Assembly (NCBI GenBank): GCA_003647095.1
Contig: QMME01000141.1
Span: forward strand, 1 to 9,307
Origin: Deltaproteobacteria bacterium
Lineage (GTDB): Bacteria > Myxococcota > B64-G9
DNA length: 9,307 bases
Reading direction: 5' to 3'
Position numbers and translations under genes: made by a program. The notes beneath the pieces are model-generated. The model saw only the letters and a program-made list of their open reading frames with translations, had not been told where the DNA came from and made no database searches. This document shows positions 1 through 8,684 of the stretch, piece after piece (position 1 is the first letter of the stretch; the number at the start of each line of letters is the position of its first letter).

Positions 1-1518
1 GTGATCCTGGGCGGCGGGCCCAACCGCATCGGCCAGGGTATCGAGTTCGACTGCTGCTGCGTACACGCCACCGCGGCCCTGCGCGAAGAGGGATTCGAGA
101 CGGTGATGGTCAACTGCAACCCGGAGACGGTCTCCACCGACTACGACATCTCCGACCGGCTCTACTTCGAGCCGCTGTGGCCGGAAGACGTGCTGGCGGT
201 GGTGGAGCGGGAGCAGCCGCGGGGGGTGATCGTGCAGTTCGGCGGCGCCACTCCCCTGGCCCTGGCGGCCGAGCTGGAGCGCCTGGGTGTTCCCATCCTG
301 GGCACCCCCTACCGCTCCATCGACCTGGCCGAGGATCGCGGCCGCTTCGGCCGCCTGCTCGACGAGCTGGAAATCGCCCGTCCCGACTACGGCGTGGCCG
401 CCGACGAAAAACAGGCCCTGGAAGTCGCCGCCCGCATCGGCTACCCGGTGCTGGTGCGCCCCTCCTACGTGCTGGGCGGCCGGGCCATGGCCGTGTGCTA
501 CGACGAGTCGCGCCTGCGCGAGTACCTGGCCCAGGCGGTGCGCCTGGTACCCGGCCGTACCATCATCATCGACCGTTTCCTGGAAGACGCCTTCGAGGTC
601 GACGTCGACGCCCTCAGCGACGGCCGGCAGGTGGTGGTGTGCGGCATCATGCAGCACCTGGAACAGGCGGGCATCCACTCGGGCGACTCGGTGGCGGTGC
701 TGCCCACCTGGAAGGTGGCCCCGCGCCATCTCGACACCATCCGCAGCCAGGTGAAGAAGCTGGCCCGGGGGCTGGGGGTGGTGGGGTTGATGAACGTGCA
801 GTTCGCCATCTACGAGGATCGCGTCTACGTGCTGGAGGTCAATCCCCGCGCCAGCCGCACCGTGCCCTTCCTGTCCAAGGCCCTGGGGATACGCTTCGCC
901 GACGTGGCCGCGCGGCTGATGGTGGGCCGCACCCTGGCCGAGCTGGGACTCACCGCAGAGCCGCGGCCGCGCGGTTTCGCCGTCAAGGTGCCGGTGTTTC
1001 CCTTCGGCCGCTTTCCCGGCTTCGACCCGGTGCTGGGCCCGGAGATGCGTTCCACCGGCGAGGCCTACGGTTGGGACGAGCAGTTCGGCATGGCCTTCGT
1101 GAAGGCCATGATGTCGGCGGACCTGCCGCTGCCGGCGCGCGGGCGGGTGTGCCTGTCGGTGCACGACCGTGACAAGCAGGAGCTGGCACCCATCGCCCGG
1201 GACTTCGCCGACCTGGGCTTCGAACTGCTGGCCACCTCGGGAACCGCCGCCTTCCTGCGCGGGCAGGGCCTGGAGGTGAAGAGCGTGTTCAAGGTCAACG
1301 AGGGCCGGCCACACATTGCCGATGCCATCCACAACGGCGAGGTGGACCTGCTGGTCAACACTCCCCTGGGAGCGCCGTCGTTCTACGACGAGCACGCCCT
1401 GCGCCGGGCGGCCATCAAGTGCCGGGTGCCGCTGCTTTCCACCCTCTCGGCCGCCCGCGCCGCCGTGGAGGGAATCGGCCGGCTCAAGCACGAGGTCATC
1501 GGCATCCAGCCGCTGTGA
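1..1518 (+). CDS. carB: Carbamoyl-phosphate synthase large subunit, C-terminal half (5' partial)
   Basis: This is the second half of the large subunit of carbamoyl-phosphate synthase, which makes carbamoyl phosphate from glutamine-derived ammonia, bicarbonate and two ATP for pyrimidine and arginine synthesis. The frame is open from base 1 and the usual protein is about 1070 residues, so the first ~560 residues lie off the left edge and the opening GTG is an internal codon. Visible residues 1-375 are the carbamate-phosphorylating ATP-grasp half, opening with GGGPNRIGQGIEFD and carrying the ligand set Q267, E279, N281. Residue 267 aligns with E. coli Q829, an offset of 562. Residues ~380-505 are the MGS-like allosteric domain. 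By the same offset K392, T412, T415, K431, N453 and T454 fall on E. coli K954, T974, T977, K993, N1015 and T1016, the effector-phosphate pocket, so nucleotide regulation is probably retained. The gene reads intact to TGA. Identification is very secure. Confidence 0.98.
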   Translation: MILGGGPNRIGQGIEFDCCCVHATAALREEGFETVMVNCNPETVSTDYDISDRLYFEPLWPEDVLAVVEREQPRGVIVQFGGATPLALAAELERLGVPILGTPYRSIDLAEDRGRFGRLLDELEIARPDYGVAADEKQALEVAARIGYPVLVRPSYVLGGRAMAVCYDESRLREYLAQAVRLVPGRTIIIDRFLEDAFEVDVDALSDGRQVVVCGIMQHLEQAGIHSGDSVAVLPTWKVAPRHLDTIRSQVKKLARGLGVVGLMNVQFAIYEDRVYVLEVNPRASRTVPFLSKALGIRFADVAARLMVGRTLAELGLTAEPRPRGFAVKVPVFPFGRFPGFDPVLGPEMRSTGEAYGWDEQFGMAFVKAMMSADLPLPARGRVCLSVHDRDKQELAPIARDFADLGFELLATSGTAAFLRGQGLEVKSVFKVNEGRPHIADAIHNGEVDLLVNTPLGAPSFYDEHALRRAAIKCRVPLLSTLSAARAAVEGIGRLKHEVIGIQPL

Positions 1519-1542
1519 TTCCGGAAACCGGCGGTCAATAAT

Positions 1543-1571
1543 TTGCCAAGCAATCCATTTACCGCTATTTT
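1543..1571 (+). promoter_or_regulatory. Candidate sigma70-type promoter for the outer-membrane protein gene
   Basis: TTGCCA at 1543-1548 (5/6 match to TTGACA) and TATTTT at 1566-1571 (4/6 match to TATAAT) are separated by exactly 17 bp. They lie in the one AT-richer stretch of an otherwise GC-rich region. A start of transcription near 1578 would give a leader of about 45 nt before the ATG at 1623. This suggests the downstream gene is transcribed independently of carB. It is a motif match only. Confidence 0.45.
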
Positions 1572-1610
1572 CTAGGCAGGAGAGTTTTCGAACCAGGCGC
1601 AACTGGCACC

Positions 1611-1617
1611 AAGGAGG
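1611..1617 (+). promoter_or_regulatory. Strong Shine-Dalgarno of the outer-membrane protein gene
   Basis: AAGGAGG lies 5 nt upstream of the ATG at 1623. It is close to a full anti-16S complement, stronger than most other sites in this window, and fixes the start of the following gene. It implies efficient translation of the exported protein. Confidence 0.8.
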
Positions 1618-1622
1618 AAGCC

Positions 1623-2516
1623 ATGCAGGCCAGGCGTGTTATCGGAATCTTCGTTCTGCTGCTGGTGGCCCTGCCGGTCCGGGCCCAGTGGTACGACACC
1701 ACCAAGGTTCCCGGCGGGGTGGGCGATATCCTGCAACCGTTCACCCTCAAGGGCCTGAACCTGAACAGCGGCGGCGAGATCAGTGCCTGGATAGCCCCCG
1801 GCACCGACCCGGAGATCACCGCCGTGTCCATGCTGGTACGGGGCGGCTTCACCTTTCCCAGCACCCCCCTCTACCTGGGGCTGGAAGTGCCGCTGGCACT
1901 GGTGAGCGCCACCGACGCCGCCGGCAACAACTTCTCCCAGTTCGCCATCGGCAACGTGGGCCTGGGCGTCAAGTACCGGCTGGACCCGGACAGGAAGGAG
2001 CTGGAGTTCTACACCGGCTGGTCGCTGGACGTCTACCTGCCCACCGCCTGGCTCGCCGATGACCTGTCCACCAGCATGAAGCAGGCCATGGCCCACAGCT
2101 TCGGGCTCACCAACGCCCTGTTCGCCGGCATGCATTTCCCCGAGTCGCTGTCGGTGGTGGGCACCTTCGACATCATGGTTCCGGGCAAGACCCTCTACTT
2201 CCAGGCCGAGCTGTCGCCGGCGGTGATCATCCCGGTCAGCGACACCGACAACCGTGACACCACCGGGGCCTTCATCTGGGGCGTGGCCGCGGGGTTGAAC
2301 ATCATCCCCCAGCTGGCGTTCCTGGTGGAGTTCAAGGGATTCACGCCCCTCAGCAACGAGAACTTCAACAAGACCTTGCTGGCCCTCACCCCCGGCCTGC
2401 GCATGCGCTTCGGCCCCTTCCAGCCCGCCCTGTGGGTATCGATTCCGCTCAACCCCGACTACCGCGATGTTTCCCCCGACGCCATCATCGGCGTCGACCT
2501 GTCATTCTGGTTCTGA
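1623..2516 (+). CDS. Exported probable outer-membrane beta-barrel protein, unknown function
   Basis: I do not recognise a named family for this 297-residue protein. Residues 1-21 form a classical Sec signal peptide: basic MQARR, a hydrophobic core IFVLLLVALPV, then likely cleavage after VRA before QWYD. The mature part has no hydrophobic helix. It shows alternating polar/non-polar stretches with aromatic ends typical of amphipathic beta strands, for example NVGLGVKYRL (111-120), FYTGWSLDVYLP (129-140) and LRMRFGPFQPALWVSIPL (259-276). It ends GVDLSFWF; a C-terminal aromatic strand ending in Phe is the BAM recognition signature of outer-membrane barrels. The size would suit a barrel of roughly 10-14 strands. 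It has its own Shine-Dalgarno and promoter candidate and converges with hflX. A role in transport or envelope structure is possible but cannot be assigned. Confidence 0.85.
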   Translation: MQARRVIGIFVLLLVALPVRAQWYDTTKVPGGVGDILQPFTLKGLNLNSGGEISAWIAPGTDPEITAVSMLVRGGFTFPSTPLYLGLEVPLALVSATDAAGNNFSQFAIGNVGLGVKYRLDPDRKELEFYTGWSLDVYLPTAWLADDLSTSMKQAMAHSFGLTNALFAGMHFPESLSVVGTFDIMVPGKTLYFQAELSPAVIIPVSDTDNRDTTGAFIWGVAAGLNIIPQLAFLVEFKGFTPLSNENFNKTLLALTPGLRMRFGPFQPALWVSIPLNPDYRDVSPDAIIGVDLSFWF

Positions 2517-2549
2517 GCCCGGGCACCCCGGAAAAGACCCGGCGGATTC

Positions 2550-4196
<1,647 letters not shown>

Positions 4197-4215
4197 CTCC
4201 CCGGCGCGGGGAAGA

Positions 4216-5607
4216 TCACTCGGTATAGCCCAGCGATCTCAACATGGCCCGGGTCTGGTCGTCCAGTTCGGCATCGCCGGCGGAAAAGGACACCTTGGCC
4301 CCGCGGCGAATCTCGCCCATCAGCTTGCGCAGGCGCGCCACCAGCTTGGGCTTCTCGTCGGCCAGGTTCTTCCCCTCGCCGGCGTCCGCGGCAAGATCGT
4401 AGAGTTCCACCCGGCCCTTGCGGATGGGATAGGCCGGGTAGATGTTCCTGGTCCGGCGGTGGACGATGAGCTTGTAGGAAGGAGTCACCAGCGCCCGCAG
4501 GTAAGCGCCGGCGTGTTCCATGAACACCACCCGCTGCCGGACGTCGCCGTCGATCAGCGGGCGCAGGTCTTCACCCTGGGCCGCGGCCGGCACCGGCACC
4601 GCCGCCATTTTCAACAGGGTGGGCATGACGTCCACCAGCGACACCAGGGTCTCGACCCGCCTGCCGGCCGGCAGGCCCGGGGCCTTGAGGATCATGGGTA
4701 TGCGCGCCGTGGGTTCGAACAATCCTCCGTGCAGGAACCACAGGCCGTGCTCTCCCAGGGATTCACCGTGGTCGGCGGTGAACAGGAAGATGGTGTTGTC
4801 CCATTGGCCGTTTTTCCGGAGCCGGGCGATCAGCCGGCCCACGTTCTCGTCCAGCCAGGACACCGAACCCTTGTTGGTGCCGATGACGTAGTCGACATCG
4901 GTTATGCCTCCCAGCCAGCGCTTGATGAACTCGTTGTCACGGTGATGGGCGGGAAACTGCTTCCAGGCCTCGGCCAGGGAGGTGAAGCGCGGATCGCGGG
5001 GATCGCGTCCGGCCGGGTAGTACCGGCGGGCGTACTTGCCGGGGGCCCGGTAGGGGGTATGGGTGTCGACGTAGTGGACCCACAGCAGGAAGGGCTTTTT
5101 CCCGTCGCGCTGGCGATCCAGGAAGGGCAGCACCCAGCGGTTGGTGGCAGCGGCCCCGCGCACGTGCCGGCAGCGGGCCAGTTCCTCCACTCCCTGGACG
5201 ATGTTGGACACCTCCGGGTTGAGCCAGCGCATGTTGACGATGGCCGCGGTGTGCCAGCCGGCGCCGCGCATGATCTCGAACAGGGTGTCGATCCGGTCGC
5301 TGATACGTGCCTTGTTGCTGTAGGCCCGGTGCTGGAAGGGATAGAGCGAGGAAAAGATGGTGGCGTGCGAGGGCGTGGTGGTGGTGATGTTGGTGTAGGC
5401 CCGCTCGAATACCACGCCCTGGCCGGCCAGGGCGTCCAGGTGGGGAGTCTTGACTTCCCCGTCGCCGCTGAAGCCGCCCATGTCGGCGCGCATGGCATCG
5501 GCGGTGATGACGATGATGTTGGGCCGGGAGCGCTCGCGGCAGAAGCCGGCAGCAGCCAGCAGCGTCAACGACAATCCCGCGGCCAGGGTCGCTTTCCCTC
5601 TCATCAT
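4216..5607 (-). CDS. Exported sulfatase-like hydrolase (alkaline phosphatase superfamily), Thr at nucleophile position
   Basis: The 463-residue protein has the sulfatase fold of the alkaline phosphatase superfamily. An N-terminal hydrophobic segment (8-22) predicts export to the periplasm; FC at 22-23 is not a good lipobox. Metal-site residues are visible: D37 and D42 in ADAMRAD, H183 in YVDTHTPY, and D279-H280 in FTADHGE. The C-terminal LRSLGYTE resembles the tail of many sulfatase-like proteins. The catalytic motif, C/S-x-P-x-R in true sulfatases, reads T77-T-P-S-H81. There is no Cys or Ser to convert to formylglycine, and Arg is replaced by His. Thr nucleophiles are known in nucleotide pyrophosphatases/phosphodiesterases (T-x-P-N-H) and in LtaS-type enzymes, so phosphodiester or phosphotransfer chemistry is more likely than sulfate ester cleavage. 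The ATG overlaps the stop of the upstream PHP gene as ATGA; a second ATG follows directly and fits the upstream AAAGGGGA slightly better. Substrate unknown. Confidence 0.93.
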   Translation of the reverse strand: MMRGKATLAAGLSLTLLAAAGFCRERSRPNIIVITADAMRADMGGFSGDGEVKTPHLDALAGQGVVFERAYTNITTTTPSHATIFSSLYPFQHRAYSNKARISDRIDTLFEIMRGAGWHTAAIVNMRWLNPEVSNIVQGVEELARCRHVRGAAATNRWVLPFLDRQRDGKKPFLLWVHYVDTHTPYRAPGKYARRYYPAGRDPRDPRFTSLAEAWKQFPAHHRDNEFIKRWLGGITDVDYVIGTNKGSVSWLDENVGRLIARLRKNGQWDNTIFLFTADHGESLGEHGLWFLHGGLFEPTARIPMILKAPGLPAGRRVETLVSLVDVMPTLLKMAAVPVPAAAQGEDLRPLIDGDVRQRVVFMEHAGAYLRALVTPSYKLIVHRRTRNIYPAYPIRKGRVELYDLAADAGEGKNLADEKPKLVARLRKLMGEIRRGAKVSFSAGDAELDDQTRAMLRSLGYTE

Positions 5608-7964
5608 TCCCCTTTAATATCCAGAAACACCGGGCTGGTCCAGATCATTTCCGGCGGTCGTCCCCCCTGCCAGGCCCGCAGGTAATAGTAGTGCCGGCCG
5701 CGGCCGGGGTGCCTGTCGGTAAAGCTGCCCGCCAGTTGCCGCCGGCCGACCTTCCTGCTGAGGATCACCTCGCCGTCGCGAACGATCTCCACCCCTTGCA
5801 GCGGGGCCGTTCCCTCCACCCGGAAGGAGATCTTCACCGGTTGCCGGGTGCGGCCCTGTTGCCCCACCCCCAGGCCGTTCGCCTGCAGGCCGGCGGCCAG
5901 GCGTGCTCCCGAGGTGGCAAAGGTACGCCGCGCGAACAGGGCGTCGAACACCGCCCGCCGGGTCACCTCCGGCGCCACCAGGCCGGTCAGGCCGCAGAGC
6001 CAGGGATCGCGCCGGCGCGCCTGGCCGTGGTGCCAGAGCAGGCCGTGGGCGTCGGAACCGCCCACGAAGCCGAACACCCGGCCCCGTGCCAGGCCCTCCC
6101 GGGCAAAGGCGGGCCGGCTGTTCTCCGCCGCTGCCCGCGGCGGGATGGGGCGGTTGCCGGGATACTCGGAGACACCGTGCACCGAGACCATCTCGAACAA
6201 CCTCTCCACCCTTTCATCGGCCGCCCAGTCGGTGCCCGTCCAGCTGGTGTGGTGGGGAATCACCAGGGCCCGGTAAGGCTGCAGCCACTTCACCAGGGAA
6301 GCAGTATCGTCGCAGCCCAGGGAAAACCCGCACGGGCGTGCCGGGCGCGCCGCCGCGAAGTAGACGTTGCGGTGGCCGCAGCCGGCCGGCACCGGGCGGC
6401 CGGTCCACTCGAAGCCATGCAGGACGGCAAACCCCGGCCGGGCATCGAAGACGTCGCTGAGCCAGGCCAGCTCGTCCCACTGGGAGGGAAACAGTGGCCG
6501 GCCCACGATGTGATCGTGATCGCTGAGCGCCGCGAAGTCCTGGCCGCGGGTCCAGGCCCGGGCCAGCACCTCGTCGGGCGCCCCGGCGGCGTCGCTCAGG
6601 GCCGAGTGCATGTGAATGTCGCCGTAAAGCACCAGGCCTCCCTTGCCGAAGCCCGGCAGTCCGTCGGCCGCCCGGTGTTGCCGTCGCCGGCAGGCCGGCA
6701 CTTGCTTGGCTTCCCGCCGCAGCGGCCGCCAGCGCACCGGCCCGGCTCCGGGCTGCACCAGCAGGCGCTCCAGCACCGGCTGCCGGCGGCCGCGCCGGCC
6801 CAGCAGCACCGCACCATCACCGGCCGGGACCGCCACCTGCCGGCGGCAGCGCGAACCCCAGCCCCGGCGGGTGAGATCGAACAACGGGCTTATCCCCCGG
6901 CCGTCGACCAGCTGCACCTGGGAGCCCTGGGAACTGCGGCTAACCACCAGCAACCTGCCGTCCGGCAGGCGCACCGGGGCGGGATACTCTCCTCCCTGCT
7001 TCTCGCCGCGCCAGGCGACCTCCTCGGCGGGGTTCTCGCCGACAGGCTCGAACCAGCGACCCCGGTACCAGCGGCGCAGGTGCCACCACTTGACGAGATC
7101 GTGGCCCCGGCTCGAGTGGTAGGCCAGGATGAGGGCCTCGCCGTCCGCGAGCAGCGCCGGAGCCGCCTGGATGCCGGGGAGGTTGTCGGCCACGATGATC
7201 TCGCCCCACTGCCCACCGGCCAGCCGGCGCAGGAAGACGTCGTAGTCGGGATCGGGACCGCCGTCGGGGCAACGATTGACCAGCCCGTCCCAGGCCAGCC
7301 ACACCCCGCCGGCGGAGACGGCCAGGGCCGGGCGCCGGTCGAAGGAGCCCTCCGACACCAGCCGCACCCCGCCCCGGGGACGGCCGGCGGCATCCAGGCG
7401 ACGGTAGGCGATGCGCACCTGGCCGGGCTGCCCGGCCGACCACTGCTCCCAGGCCAGGTGCAGGTTGCCCTGTTGGTCGATGGCCAGGTCGGGCCGGCAG
7501 GCCCGTCCCGGGCCGGAGACGGTGATCGACGGACCGGCCGGGGCGGGCAACAGGCGGCGCAGGAACACCTTCCGGGAATAGTCACCCGCACCCGGCTCGT
7601 CGCGGCGGCCGCACCAGGCGATCCACAGTTCGCCGCGGGGAGAGACCGCCAGGCGCGGGTGCCAGGCCCGCGGGCCGTCAGCGACGGTGAGCGGCGGCCC
7701 CAGCGGGGCGGAAGGCCCCGGGGCGATCTGCAGCAACAGCTTCTCCCGCCAGTCCTGCAGCGCCACCACCGCCACTGCCACCCGCCCGTCGGGCAGTGCC
7801 GCGGGCACCGGCACGGCGGCAAGCTGCCCGGCGGCGACGTCGCGCACGGTATCACGCCGCAACTGCCCCCGCTGCTGGCCCGGCAACAGGGGCAGGAAGA
7901 TATCGTTGGCGTTGCCGGTTACCGGCACCAGCAACAACCAGGCCATGAGGGCGGTTCTGGTCAC
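5604..7964 (-). CDS. Exported beta-propeller + PHP-domain metallohydrolase (CehA/DUF3604-like)
   Basis: This 786-residue protein begins with a signal peptide (1-19, cleavage after GNA). Residues ~50-345 hold at least five spaced repeats of the form P-x-L-A-V-S-x-x-G-x-L-W-I-A-W, for example at 102-117, 157-172, 211-225, 268-282 and 328-343, with a weaker copy at 52-69. They are about 50-60 residues apart, which suggests a beta-propeller. Residues ~445-645 are a PHP metallohydrolase domain: GDIHMHS (H451, H453), LSDHDH (D482-H485), GFEWT (E519), IPHHT (H571, H572) and GGSDAHG (D638, H640), a full set of likely metal ligands. The end (~705-786) is a beta-sandwich-like segment with YYYLRAWQGG...WTSPVF, typical of DUF3604/CehA-type PHP proteins. 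Role: exported hydrolase, probably of a phosphoester or similar bond, substrate unknown. The GTG start follows GGGGAG; ATG at residue 7 has no comparable site. It lies 13 bp after the scaffold gene and is translationally coupled to the next gene. Confidence 0.9.
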   Translation of the reverse strand: MTRTALMAWLLLVPVTGNANDIFLPLLPGQQRGQLRRDTVRDVAAGQLAAVPVPAALPDGRVAVAVVALQDWREKLLLQIAPGPSAPLGPPLTVADGPRAWHPRLAVSPRGELWIAWCGRRDEPGAGDYSRKVFLRRLLPAPAGPSITVSGPGRACRPDLAIDQQGNLHLAWEQWSAGQPGQVRIAYRRLDAAGRPRGGVRLVSEGSFDRRPALAVSAGGVWLAWDGLVNRCPDGGPDPDYDVFLRRLAGGQWGEIIVADNLPGIQAAPALLADGEALILAYHSSRGHDLVKWWHLRRWYRGRWFEPVGENPAEEVAWRGEKQGGEYPAPVRLPDGRLLVVSRSSQGSQVQLVDGRGISPLFDLTRRGWGSRCRRQVAVPAGDGAVLLGRRGRRQPVLERLLVQPGAGPVRWRPLRREAKQVPACRRRQHRAADGLPGFGKGGLVLYGDIHMHSALSDAAGAPDEVLARAWTRGQDFAALSDHDHIVGRPLFPSQWDELAWLSDVFDARPGFAVLHGFEWTGRPVPAGCGHRNVYFAAARPARPCGFSLGCDDTASLVKWLQPYRALVIPHHTSWTGTDWAADERVERLFEMVSVHGVSEYPGNRPIPPRAAAENSRPAFAREGLARGRVFGFVGGSDAHGLLWHHGQARRRDPWLCGLTGLVAPEVTRRAVFDALFARRTFATSGARLAAGLQANGLGVGQQGRTRQPVKISFRVEGTAPLQGVEIVRDGEVILSRKVGRRQLAGSFTDRHPGRGRHYYYLRAWQGGRPPEMIWTSPVFLDIKGE

Positions 7965-7977
7965 CGGCTCCCCGGCC

Positions 7978-8430
7978 TCAACGGTACAGCTTTTTCCAGG
8001 GTTCGGCGCGGTACTTCAGGCAATCGCTCACCGCCGCCTGCAGGGCCTCGGCCGCCAACTGGGCACAGTGCTCACTCTCGGCCGGCAGGCCCCCCAGGGC
8101 CTCGAGGATGTCTCCCTGGCCGATGGCCCGGGCCTGCGCCAATGTCCGGCCCTCGGCCATCTTCATGGCCATGTTGGCCGAGGCGATGGTGGTGATGCAG
8201 CCGTTGGTGGAAAAACGCGCCCGGCTGATGTGCTCTCCGGCCACCCTGAGAAACACCTCCACCACGTCGTGGCAGGAGCCTTCCCGGCGCGCCCGGCCGT
8301 CGGGCCGATCTATCTCGCCCAGGTGATCGGGATGCAGCCACTGCTCGGCCACCTGGGGGGTATACTGCTGCCTGACCTTCTCAACGACCTGCTCCTGGAG
8401 TTCGCGGGGCAGGGTATCGAACCCATACAT
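7978..8430 (-). CDS. IscU/NifU-like Fe-S cluster assembly scaffold
   Basis: This is an IscU/NifU N-terminal-type scaffold on which Fe-S clusters are built in the cytoplasm before transfer. From the ATG at 8430 (150 aa) the three cluster ligands are C53 in GSCHDV, C78 in ARFSTNGCITTIAS and C122 in ESEHC, spaced 25 and 44 residues (26 and 43 in E. coli IscU). The conserved Asp two residues after the first Cys is kept (D55) and His precedes the last Cys (H121). There are differences: the usual Gly after the first Cys is His54, the HscA-binding LPPVK is replaced by LPAES, and there is an extra Cys137. It may therefore be served by a carrier other than HscA, such as the Mrp-type ATPase encoded two genes upstream. 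A GTG at 8445 overlapping the fmdB-like stop is an alternative start adding five residues; I prefer the ATG, where AGGTAAG sits just upstream. Confidence 0.92.
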   Translation of the reverse strand: MYGFDTLPRELQEQVVEKVRQQYTPQVAEQWLHPDHLGEIDRPDGRARREGSCHDVVEVFLRVAGEHISRARFSTNGCITTIASANMAMKMAEGRTLAQARAIGQGDILEALGGLPAESEHCAQLAAEALQAAVSDCLKYRAEPWKKLYR

Positions 8431-8441
8431 CTTACCTGGCC

Positions 8442-8672
8442 TCACTTTCGACAGGGGGGACGGTCACAGCGGGTCTCCCGGCCGCAGCACGGTGTTTCGC
8501 GATCGCAGTCGGCGGCCGGACCCCGGCCCTTCATGATGAAGCCGCCGGTGGCGGTGATCACCCGCTGTACCGCGGCGCCGCACCGGGGGCATTCCGTCAG
8601 CGCCGCCTCGCTGATGGCCTGCTGCCACTCGAACTGGCCGCAGTTCGGGCAGGAATAGCTGTAGGTAGGCAC
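8442..8672 (-). CDS. FmdB-family zinc ribbon protein with Cys-rich tail
   Basis: This 76-residue protein starts MPTYSYSCPNCG, the hallmark opening of the FmdB/CxxC_CxxC_SSSS family. The zinc ribbon uses C8/C11 and C28/C31, followed by the family's TGGFIMKG segment (42-49). The family is widespread and often called putative regulatory, with no firm biochemical role. The tail (50-76) departs from the usual Ser/Gly-rich end: it holds five more cysteines (C56, C62, C63, C69, C74) in two back-to-back copies of CxRETxC followed by DRPPC. That suggests a second metal or Fe-S binding element, in keeping with its place between the Mrp-NifX gene and the scaffold gene. The start is GTG, chosen because the family almost always begins MPxYxYxC; the upstream ribosome binding site is weak, so coupling to the gene 12 bp upstream is likely. 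Confidence 0.92.
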   Translation of the reverse strand: MPTYSYSCPNCGQFEWQQAISEAALTECPRCGAAVQRVITATGGFIMKGRGPAADCDRETPCCGRETRCDRPPCRK

Positions 8673-8684
8673 GGCCGCACCCGT

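Noticed and set aside
1521..1531. CCGG-AAA-CCGG hairpin just after the carB stop
   Set aside because: The stem is only 4 bp with a 3-nt loop, and the downstream sequence has mixed A/T but no T-tract, so it is too weak to call a terminator.
2517..2549. Possible bidirectional terminator between the outer-membrane protein gene and hflX
   Set aside because: CCGGG-CAC-CCCGG can form a 5-bp hairpin, but no U-run follows on either strand. Any termination in this 33-bp convergent gap cannot be supported by an intrinsic terminator signature.
5691..8195. 834-codon open frame on the + strand
   Set aside because: It lies antisense to the propeller-PHP and scaffold genes, whose motifs are unmistakable. 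Its product is low-complexity Pro/Arg/Gly/Ala-rich without domains, as expected where GC-rich codons remove stop codons from the opposite strand.
8442..8445. GTGA overlap giving a longer start for the IscU-like gene
   Set aside because: The GTG at 8445 has no ribosome binding site. The ATG at 8430 is better supported, although the longer form remains possible and adds only five residues.
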